A DNA stretch of 64,000 nucleotides from Burkholderia sp. SRS-W-2-2016 (GTDB lineage Bacteria; Pseudomonadota; Gammaproteobacteria; Burkholderiales; Burkholderiaceae). Both the position numbers and the translations under genes were made by a program. This document shows positions 1 through 6,311 of this stretch, in pieces. Within the stretch, counting starts at the first letter, position 1. The number at the start of each line of letters is the position of its first letter. Location: contig NZ_MSDV01000075.1 in assembly GCF_001931485.1 (NCBI RefSeq), positions 124,001-188,000 of the forward strand. The letters are read 5' to 3'. Below the pieces are notes generated by a model. It made no database searches. It was not told the origin of the DNA and saw only the letters and a program-made list of their open reading frames with translations.

Positions 1-313
1 GACCAACCTGCTCGCGGCGCTGACCGGCTCCGCGTCCGGCGGCCTGACCATCGCGCTCGATGCGCTCGGCAGCACCTATCTGCAACTGGCCGGGCAGTAC
101 GGCATTGACCCGGCGTTGCTGCACCGGGTCGCGGTGATCTCGTCGGGCACGCTCGACAGCCTGCCGCACAACGGCGCGGTTGTCACGCTGCTCGCGGTGT
201 GCGGCTCGACGCATCGCGAGAGCTATCGGGACATCGTGATCGTCGGGATTCTCGGCGCGCTGCTCGCGCTGGTGGTGGTGATCGTGCTGGGGACGCTGTT
301 CGGGTCGTTCTGA
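1..313 (+). CDS. GntP-family gluconate/organic-acid permease, C-terminal part (partial)
   Basis: The reading frame is open from base 2 and stops with TGA at 311-313, leaving about 103 residues; the 5' end lies outside the window. The product should be an inner-membrane H+-coupled symporter for gluconate or a related hydroxy acid. The visible tail resembles the last two membrane segments of GntP permeases: a conserved stretch containing SSGTLDSLPHNGAV, then a short loop with STHRESYRDI, then a hydrophobic helix rich in Leu/Val/Ile just before the stop. GntP proteins are usually about 440-460 residues, so only about a quarter is present. It converges on repA across two hairpins. The family call rests on the conserved loop and topology; the exact substrate cannot be inferred. 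Confidence 0.75.
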   Translation, partial: TNLLAALTGSASGGLTIALDALGSTYLQLAGQYGIDPALLHRVAVISSGTLDSLPHNGAVVTLLAVCGSTHRESYRDIVIVGILGALLALVVVIVLGTLFGSF

Positions 314-325
314 GTCCGCAACGGT

Positions 326-362
326 GTTACTTCCGGCGCTCCGAATGAGCGCCGGAAGTAAC
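326..362. terminator. Perfect 16-bp stem hairpin after the permease
   Basis: The arms GTTACTTCCGGCGCTC (326-341) and its exact reverse complement (347-362) are separated by a 5-base loop. The hairpin starts 12 bases after the permease stop. There is no T tract, so it may be a transcription barrier or mRNA-stabilising element rather than a classical rho-independent terminator. It sits between convergent genes. Confidence 0.6.
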
Positions 363-363
363 G

Positions 364-407
364 AGGGGTCTTGCATTGACGGTGGTTACCGTCGATGCAA
401 GACCCCT
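364..407. terminator. Second long hairpin followed by a T-rich stretch
   Basis: Nearly continuous arms, GGGGTCTTGCAT-GACGGT on the left and ACCGTC-ATGCAAGACCCC on the right, with one T/G opposition and a 4-base GGTT-type loop, are followed by TTTGTGTTT. It lies directly after the first hairpin. It is a plausible terminator for the rightward permease, and read on the other strand could also stop repA transcription. Confidence 0.6.
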
Positions 408-512
408 TTGTGTTTCTGCCCGCTGCCAGCTGCTCAACCTGCTTTGCAGGGCTTGCTGCGCGGGCCACCGTATCGCCGCACTATCGGTAGCAGCGCGCTG
501 ATCCTCGCACTA

Positions 513-1925
513 TCACGCCGCCGCGCGCGCCGCGTTCATCCGGCCGAACACGAACTGTCCCAGATACCAGACCAGCTCGGTATTCGCGAAGATCGCCTCT
601 TCGGTCACCGTCGACGCTTCGAGCTTCATCCGCCGCAGCATCAGCTTGCCTTCGCGCGACGTCGTCCACGCATGCATCAGTTCCTTGCGGGTCTTCGCAT
701 CGGCGGCGCTGAAGTGGTCGCGGCCCTTGCGCGAGTCGTCGTTCATCCGCGCGCGCACTTCTTCTTCGCGGCTTGCATGACTGTGCGCGATGGTCTGGCG
801 CGTTTCGGTCCTCACCGCCTGCTCCTGCGCCTCGTCGGCGAGCAGCTTGGCCTGCACGTCGACCATCGTGCGCTCGGCGTCGGACATCTTCCAGTTGTCG
901 CGCAACGCGCGCATCAGATAGCCCGCGGGGCTCTTCTTGACCTGACCGCGCTTGATCCGGAAGCGCGTGTATTCGACCGCCTGCTGGATCCGCTCGTCGG
1001 TCCAGATATCGCGGCTCTCCGAGATCTCGGTGAACTGCTTGGTCGACAGCCCGAATTCGTCGGTGAGAATCTTGTACAGATGGCTCGCGTCCGCGAGGCT
1101 CGCGAGCACCGCGTCGGCGGTGTCTTTGCGTTTGAGCAGAAAGCGGATGCGGTCGATCTTCTTCGAGGTCGTCGACGCGGTGCGCGTCTCGTACGACAGC
1201 TCGATATCCGACACCTCGTTGATCTCGCGCACCGCCGGTTCGAGCCAGTCGCGCTTGAAATATTTGAAGATCGCCGCGTTCGCGCCCATCTTGCCGGGCC
1301 AGTTGCGCATCTCTTCGAGTTGGATCCAGTCGGTACGCGCCGCGGGTACGTGCGGCAGCACCTTGTCGTAGATTGCGCGTGCGAGCGAGCGCGTGAAGGC
1401 GGTGGAAATGCGCAGACTCAGCCAGTGCGATTTCTGCGGGTCGCGGATATGCGGCACGAGCCGCGGATGCACGTCGAAGCGCATCCGGCCGCGGTGAAAG
1501 CCGACCATACCGATCAGCTGCACCTGCACCCACAGGTCGTTTTCGGTCGGATCGCGGTCCGCCGGCGTATTGGTCACGCGGACCTTGGCGTTCTGCGCTT
1601 CGTCGGCGATCGTGCGCAGGTGCTTCAGATTGCGGCTGTCGTAACGCATCAGCCACTTGAAGTAATTCAACTCGACGTCGTACTGATCGCGCTGCTCGGG
1701 CTCCTGCGCGACGATGAAGTACGCCGCGTCGAGAAAGCGCCGCGCCGGCAGCCCCATGTTGACGATTTCGGTGAAAAAGTCATTGCGCTGATAGCCGATT
1801 TCGCGATTGGCCTCGTTGATGCGCAAGCCCTGGTCGAACATGTCTTCGAACAGCGCCAGCGCCATCTGACGCGAGGTCGCCTTCGACTTGCCCTCTTCCG
1901 GATTCTCCGCTTTCTCCGCTGCCAT
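513..1925 (-). CDS. repA: RepA-type replication initiator
   Basis: This 470-residue protein is predicted to bind iterons and start replication of this replicon. It is a soluble, highly charged initiator with a winged-helix-like central part and an Arg-rich C-terminal half. It matches the general type found beside parAB on Burkholderia secondary chromosomes and megaplasmids, though I identify it mainly from context and overall character. The frame is open up to 2162, but I place the start at ATG 1923-1925 (product begins MAAEKAENPEEGK) because the upstream part is Arg-rich and is occupied by iterons. No strong ribosome site is visible; GGACGAAGG lies just before the ATG. The gene reads away from parAB, with the iterons between them, so RepA probably regulates its own promoter through the iterons near 1982-2302. 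No frameshift or truncation is seen. Confidence 0.85.
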   Translation of the reverse strand: MAAEKAENPEEGKSKATSRQMALALFEDMFDQGLRINEANREIGYQRNDFFTEIVNMGLPARRFLDAAYFIVAQEPEQRDQYDVELNYFKWLMRYDSRNLKHLRTIADEAQNAKVRVTNTPADRDPTENDLWVQVQLIGMVGFHRGRMRFDVHPRLVPHIRDPQKSHWLSLRISTAFTRSLARAIYDKVLPHVPAARTDWIQLEEMRNWPGKMGANAAIFKYFKRDWLEPAVREINEVSDIELSYETRTASTTSKKIDRIRFLLKRKDTADAVLASLADASHLYKILTDEFGLSTKQFTEISESRDIWTDERIQQAVEYTRFRIKRGQVKKSPAGYLMRALRDNWKMSDAERTMVDVQAKLLADEAQEQAVRTETRQTIAHSHASREEEVRARMNDDSRKGRDHFSAADAKTRKELMHAWTTSREGKLMLRRMKLEASTVTEEAIFANTELVWYLGQFVFGRMNAARAAA

Positions 1926-1981
1926 GGCCTTCGTCCACTTTTTCGCTCCCGGGACTCTAAGCAGGCGGTGGTGAGCTGTCA

Positions 1982-2302
1982 ACACACAGAACCTCACCAT
2001 CGCGAAAGCCGGGCCGGTGCGCAGCGAAACTCGACGTTCCGAACGCTGTTGCGCACACAAAACCTCACCGTCATACACAACCAACCTCACCGTCAAACCG
2101 CGGCGCGCAGCGGCAAAGCCTTGTGCGACGGCACTTCCGGCGCTGTGACGAGCGGGGCGCACAACCTACCTCACCTTTGCGATACCCGTGTCGTGGATCC
2201 ACATCGAGCCTCACCTTGGTGGGGAAAAAGCCTCACCTTGCTGCACAGCGAACCGCACCTTTGAACACATTCAACCTCACCTTTGACACAATGCACCTCA
2301 CC
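1982..2302 (+). repeat. Iterons, direct orientation (about 9 copies)
   Basis: A 17-mer of consensus GCACANNNNACCTCACC, usually followed by TTT, occurs with starts near 1982, 2053, 2075, 2159, 2199, 2221, 2243, 2265 and 2286. The last five are 21-22 bp apart, as are 2053 and 2075, so they sit on one helix face (two turns). The copy at 2243 has CCGCACC in place of CCTCACC and is degenerate. Such directly repeated boxes immediately upstream of a rep gene are the usual sites for initiator binding, copy control and origin opening. Confidence 0.85.
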
Positions 2303-2350
2303 TTTGAAACCCTAAGTATCTGAATCAACTTGAGATTGCGTTTCTCTGTG

Positions 2351-2395
2351 GGTTTGTTGGTTCGTTGTCGTTTTTAAAAAACAACCTACAAACCG
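2351..2395. other. AT-rich inverted repeat between the two iteron groups
   Basis: Between the opposed iteron groups lies GTTGTCG (2364-2370), TTTTTAAAAA (2371-2380) and ACAAC (2381-2385), flanked by GGTTTGT and ACAAACC arms, an imperfect hairpin with an A/T core. It could be the duplex-unwinding element or a bidirectional terminator. I found no recognisable DnaA box beside it. The 12-mer GGTTTGTTGGTT (2351-2362) recurs at 5169-5180 after parB. Confidence 0.4.
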
Positions 2396-2433
2396 AGCTG
2401 AGCAGAAAGGTAAGAAATGGCGCAACGCAGCAT

Positions 2434-2673
2434 GGTGAGGTTGATTGTGCAATTCTCGTTTTCGCTATCATGATGATTTTCAGACGATGGTGAGGTTAAT
2501 TGTGCTTTGACGCTCGACGTACTTTTTCGGCCTTGGAAATGACTGCTTCGGAGCGTTGCGCAGAGATCTCCAAGGTGAGGTTCGTTGTGCGTTTGGCCTT
2601 TTGAGTGACCATGAGCTGCGTAATGGGCGTATTTCGGCTCGGCGAAGCGCGCTGAAGGTGAGGTCGATTGTGC
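2434..2673 (-). repeat. Iterons, inverted orientation (4 copies)
   Basis: The same 17-mer appears in reverse as GGTGAGGTYNNTTGTGC at 2434-2450, 2489-2505, 2574-2590 and 2657-2673. Spacing is irregular (55, 85 and 83 bp), unlike the 22-bp direct group. A fifth reversed copy (2783-2799) pairs with a forward copy (2712-2728) in the 24-bp inverted repeat described separately. Reversed iterons on the parA side suggest a role in handcuffing or in control of the par promoter. Confidence 0.8.
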
Positions 2674-2705
2674 GCAAGGGTCTAAATGACGAATCGCGGA
2701 ACCGC

Positions 2706-2805
2706 GAAAAGGCACAAATGACCTCACCTGTTGCCGGTTTTTTGATCAAAGATGAGGCTCGGAAGGCCCGCCACGTAAGCAAGGTGAGGTCATTTGTGCC
2801 TTTTC
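2706..2805. repeat. Perfect 24-bp inverted repeat built on iterons
   Basis: The left arm 2706-2729 and right arm 2782-2805 are exact reverse complements over 24 bases, separated by a 52-bp spacer. Each arm contains a full iteron, GCACAAATGACCTCACC. The extra identity beyond the 17-mer (GAAAAG on the outside) suggests selection on the pair rather than on single boxes. It lies about 170 bp upstream of parA. Confidence 0.8.
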
Positions 2806-2938
2806 AGGACGGCTGGCCGCGCTCACGACGGCTTGGAAACGATGTGTTTTGATCCGCTGGGGCCTGAAAAATGTGAAAATAATCAAAAAAACTGCGTAAA
2901 AACAGTAATTTAAAAAGCTATTTTCAAGTATTTCCTGT

Positions 2939-2978
2939 ATTCTGAGGTTTCTAGAATTTCACGGAAAAACCTCAGAAT
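2939..2978. promoter_or_regulatory. Candidate parAB operator, inverted repeat over the parA start
   Basis: ATTCTGAGGTTT (2939-2950) and AAACCTCAGAAT (2967-2978) are perfect 12-bp inverted arms with a 16-bp spacer; the right arm includes the first two bases of the parA ATG (2977-2979). The preceding 70 bases are very A/T rich. Type Ia ParA proteins with an N-terminal helix-turn-helix repress their own operon by binding such repeats, so this is the best candidate site. Confidence 0.6.
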
Positions 2979-4188
2979 GGTCAGAACGAGCCAACTTCCC
3001 GCCGTAGACCGAACCGTTCACTTTGAACAGATCAGCCAGTTCGCAGAAAAAGTCAGCATTTTTACGAATGAGCTGCGCGAGACGATTCTGGCTCCGCGTC
3101 CAAGAAAAACGGCTCCCGTTTTCAAAACCGGCGAAATCGCGGAGATGTGCAACATCTCGCATTCGCAGGTTCAGTACCTCGCGACCAAAGGCGACGGCGA
3201 ATTGCCCTCCGGGACGGCTGCGGGCACCGGCCGCACGCGTACCTTCACGCTGGAAGAAGCGCGTATCTGGGTGCAAAAGATTTCCGACATCTACCAGACG
3301 CCGCTCGTCACGCGTCTGAAGGAGCCGGACGGCAAGATCATTATCACCGCGCAGCTCAAAGGCGGCTCCGCCAAAACGACCACCACGATGTGTCTCGCGC
3401 AAGGGCTGTCGCTGCGCGGCCGCAAGGTGCTGGTGGTCGATCTCGATCCGCAGGCATCGCTGTCCGAATTGTGCGGCTTGTACGCGGAAAAAGATGTGTC
3501 GCCGGAAGATACGGTGCTGCCCTACGTCTATGACCAGGATATCGAGGGCGGTCTCGAAGGCCGGATCCAGTCGACGTACTGGGACGGTATCGATCTGATT
3601 CCCGCGCATACCGAATTGATCGGCGCCGAGTTTCATTTGCCGGCGATGCAGAAAATGCGACCGGGTTTCCGCTTCTGGACCGTGCTTCGCCAAGGGCTCG
3701 AGCCGCTGCGCAAAAAGTACGACTACATCCTGATGGATACGTCGCCGTCGCTGTCGTATATGAACCTGAATGCGCTGCTGGCCGCCGACGCAATGGTGAT
3801 GCCGATGGTGCCGGAAAATCTCGACTTCATCAGCTCGCTGTCTTTCTGGCGTCTGTTCTCGGACGTGTCGAAAAGCTTTATCAAATTCGAGAAGGACAAG
3901 AAATACGACTTCGTTTCGCTGGTGTTGTCGCGGGTCGATTATGGGCGCAATTCATCCGCGCCGATCGTGCGGGCATGGGCGCAAAGTGCGTACGAAAACT
4001 GGCTGCACTCGATCGAAGTGCCGGCGAGCTCGGTGATGAGCACCGGCGCCTTGGCGTTCTCGACCGTGTTCGATATCAGCAGCAACCACAGCGCGGCCAA
4101 ATCGCTGCAACGCGTGCGGCAACCTCTTGTCGATTACTGTCGATGGATCGATGAGATTTATTCGGAAAAATGGAGGAACGCGCAATGA
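2977..4188 (+). CDS. parA: ParA, type Ia partition ATPase
   Basis: This 403-residue cytosolic ATPase forms the nucleoid-bound gradient that moves ParB-parS complexes during segregation. Residues 1-115 include a helix-turn-helix near 48-74 (FKTGEIAEMCNISHSQVQYL), as in autoregulating type Ia ParAs. The deviant Walker A motif KGGSAKT is at about 128-134, Walker A' DLDPQ at about 155-159, and a Walker B-like YDYILMDTSPS follows. Length fits type Ia (about 400) rather than the short type Ib or chromosomal Soj forms. The start at 2977 is favoured because it gives the full N-terminal domain and is overlapped by the likely operator. The stop overlaps the parB start as ATGA (4185-4188), so the two genes are translationally coupled. 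Confidence 0.93.
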   Translation: MVRTSQLPAVDRTVHFEQISQFAEKVSIFTNELRETILAPRPRKTAPVFKTGEIAEMCNISHSQVQYLATKGDGELPSGTAAGTGRTRTFTLEEARIWVQKISDIYQTPLVTRLKEPDGKIIITAQLKGGSAKTTTTMCLAQGLSLRGRKVLVVDLDPQASLSELCGLYAEKDVSPEDTVLPYVYDQDIEGGLEGRIQSTYWDGIDLIPAHTELIGAEFHLPAMQKMRPGFRFWTVLRQGLEPLRKKYDYILMDTSPSLSYMNLNALLAADAMVMPMVPENLDFISSLSFWRLFSDVSKSFIKFEKDKKYDFVSLVLSRVDYGRNSSAPIVRAWAQSAYENWLHSIEVPASSVMSTGALAFSTVFDISSNHSAAKSLQRVRQPLVDYCRWIDEIYSEKWRNAQ

Positions 4189-5159
4189 GCAATATGCGAG
4201 AACAGCTGCTGGCCAAGACGTCCGGCATTCGCAAAACTTCGTCCATTAACGAGGATGAAGTGAAGCGCAGCAATCGCACCCAGACGGCGCCGGGCCTCGC
4301 CGGCGCGCTGGCCGTTGCGCAACTTCGCGTGCAGGAACTCGAGTCGACCGGTGTTGCGTCGCAACTGGCGGTAAGCGGGATTCTGCCGAATCCGTGGCAA
4401 CCGCGTCGCGTGTTCAACGAAGCCAAACTTGCCGAGCTCGCGGAGTCGATCCGCGAAGTCGGGCTGATGCAGCCGATCGTGGTTCGCCGGATGGCCGACG
4501 ACTACCAGATCGTGGCCGGTGAGCGTCGCTGGCGCGCGCACAAGATGCTGGGGCTCGACACGATCAAGGCGGTGGTGGCGGATTGCACGGACTCTGACAT
4601 GGCCGTGCTGGCGATGGTCGAAAACATTAGCCGCGACGATCTGGCCGACTACGAGATCGGCGTCGCGATTCGACGGTCGGAGACGGAGTTTCCGAATCGC
4701 AAGCGGCTGGCCGAAGCGATGGGCTTGTCGCGTGCGGGTCTGTATCAGTTCCTGTCGTTCGAGAATCTGCCGGATTTCATCAAGAAGGATCTGGATATTC
4801 AGCCGCGACTGCTGGGCGGAACGGCGGCGCAGGCAATCGGGGCGGCGATCAAGAAGCACGGGGACGATGGCGTTAAGGCTGCTCGTGAAATCTGGCCGCT
4901 GCTGGTTCGCGGCGAGATGGATCAGGGAAAGGCGGCTGCGGCGATTACCGCGTTGGCGACCCGGCAGACGACGTCGACCGGAACCAGCGGGCGCAGCATC
5001 GAAAAGTTTTTCGCGGGCCGGGATCAGGCGGGCAGCATCACGAAGGACATCAGCAATTTCACGATCAAGTTCAAGACGGGTGTGATTACCGAGGCGCAGG
5101 AAGTCCAGATTCGACAGTTGATTGGGCAGATGTTCCAGTCGCAACCGAAGACGAACTGA
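4185..5159 (+). CDS. parB: ParB, centromere-binding partition protein
   Basis: This 324-residue DNA-binding CTPase loads at parS and is moved by ParA. The N-terminal domain carries NPWQPRR (about 69-75) and the ParB box GERRWRA (about 112-118) for CTP and DNA clamping; a helix-turn-helix lies around 175-193 (LAEAMGLSRAGLYQFLSFEN); the C-terminal part should dimerise. The frame extends to an ATG at 4170, but ATG 4185 overlaps the parA stop and has GGAGG at 4172-4176, eight bases upstream, so 4185 is chosen. A terminator follows, then the array of palindromes at 5246-6311, the obvious candidate binding sites. An intact parAB downstream of repA argues that the replicon is actively partitioned. 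Confidence 0.93.
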   Translation: MSNMREQLLAKTSGIRKTSSINEDEVKRSNRTQTAPGLAGALAVAQLRVQELESTGVASQLAVSGILPNPWQPRRVFNEAKLAELAESIREVGLMQPIVVRRMADDYQIVAGERRWRAHKMLGLDTIKAVVADCTDSDMAVLAMVENISRDDLADYEIGVAIRRSETEFPNRKRLAEAMGLSRAGLYQFLSFENLPDFIKKDLDIQPRLLGGTAAQAIGAAIKKHGDDGVKAAREIWPLLVRGEMDQGKAAAAITALATRQTTSTGTSGRSIEKFFAGRDQAGSITKDISNFTIKFKTGVITEAQEVQIRQLIGQMFQSQPKTN

Positions 5160-5188
5160 TCGAGAGTCGGTTTGTTGGTTTAGAGAAG

Positions 5189-5211
5189 AGCCCGCTTATG
5201 CGGGCTTTTTT
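5189..5211 (+). terminator. Rho-independent terminator of parAB
   Basis: AGCCCGC (5189-5195), loop TTAT, GCGGGCT (5200-5206), then a run of T: a textbook terminator 30 bases after the parB stop. It separates parAB transcription from the palindrome array. Confidence 0.9.
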
Positions 5212-5245
5212 GTTGGTGGTGAGGCTGTGGGTGCGAGGGGTTGTT

Positions 5246-6311
5246 GTGTCTAGAGTCTAGACACGGGCGCGAAAGGGATGCGGTGGTTGGAAGGTGGGTG
5301 GTTAGGCGGTGGGATGCGTGCCGTGATGGGTGTTTTTCGGGTTAGGTTGGAGTTCCTAGGTTGCTTAGTGGCAGATGGTGAGTCGGGTGTCTTGGCGGAA
5401 TGGTGAATGTCGGTGTCTAGAGTCTAGACACGCGCTGGGGTGGTTAAAAACCAGGCGCTGGAGTTCGGGTGCGCGGGCAAATGCTTGGACTCGGTGTTTA
5501 GAGTCACGGCACTCTGGTCTTGGAGCGGAGTGTCCAAGCTTGATGCATGGGGTGAATGGTCCGGGGGTGGTCTGTGTCTAGAGTCTAGACAGTTGGGCCA
5601 AGTGGCCGCGGTGAGTGGCCGAATGTTAGGCGGTGGGCGAAGAGCCAAGAGTTCAGTGTTTAGAGTCTAGACACTTAGGGCGGAGAATAAACGTAGGGGT
5701 TTGCGGTCTAGGCCGCCGGCGAATGGATGACGGCGAGTGTCTCGACTCTAGACATTCCGGCCACTGTTTGATGAGGTGCCCGAAATCAACGCGATCGATG
5801 GATGGGCAGCCGCCGGCGTCTAAGGTTTAGACGCCGGCCGCCTGAGCCGCTACTCAGAGGGGCATAGCTGATTGCCGAGCATTCGACGAAGGCAAGTAGC
5901 ATGCTGTTTAGAGTCTAGACACTCGGCTCGATGGCCGGGCGGGGATGGCTCAGGGCTTACATGTTCAGCGACGAGGCGCAGGCAGGTGTCTAGAGTCTAG
6001 ACATTTGAGTCGTTCGTTGGGGCGGGGGAGCGAGTTCGGTGGTCTGGCGGATGGGCAGAGGTAAGTGTCTAGAGTCTAGACACGCGAGTCAGCCGATGGA
6101 TGTGGAGCGGTTCGAGCTTGGTCGCTCGGTGGCGATGGTGAGAAAACTCTCTGGCATCTGGAGACTTGAGCAAGCGGTTCGAGGCGAGGTCTCCGAAGCT
6201 AAGGTGTTCGGCGTCGACGGCTTCTAAATTCAAACTCAAGCCGACGTTGGCAGGGGGGCGAGTTCAACAGTTAGCGATTGGCGAATGGTGAGCTGTCTAG
6301 ATACTAGACAG
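5246..6311. repeat. Centromere-like array of TGTCTAGAGTCTAGACA palindromes
   Basis: Eleven copies of the 19-mer GTGTCTAGAGTCTAGACAC or variants start at 5246, 5413, 5494, 5574, 5656, 5737, 5816, 5904, 5986, 6065 and 6293. The core is an odd palindrome, TGTCTAGA-G-TCTAGACA. Exact cores are at 5246, 5413, 5574, 5986 and 6065; those at 5656 and 5904 differ by one base; 5494, 5737, 5816 and 6293 are weaker, and 5737 has a C centre (opposite orientation). Neighbours are 79-88 bp apart. The two larger gaps are multiples of this, with eroded matches near 5330, 6147 and 6220. The DNA between copies is not repeated and has no credible gene. The position right after parB makes a parS centromere the natural reading. 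Confidence 0.85.

Noticed and set aside
1926..2162. N-terminal extension of RepA to 2162
   Set aside because: The stretch contains the iterons, codes an atypical Arg-rich sequence, and a start at 1925 gives a normal initiator.
324..2264. Long rightward frame of 646 codons opposite repA
   Set aside because: It is the antisense shadow of repA, Arg/His-rich with no domains or ribosome site.
5246..6311. CRISPR array
   Set aside because: The repeats are short, palindromic and about 81 bp apart with no constant spacer size of 30-40, no cas genes and variable repeat copies; parB adjacency fits a centromere.
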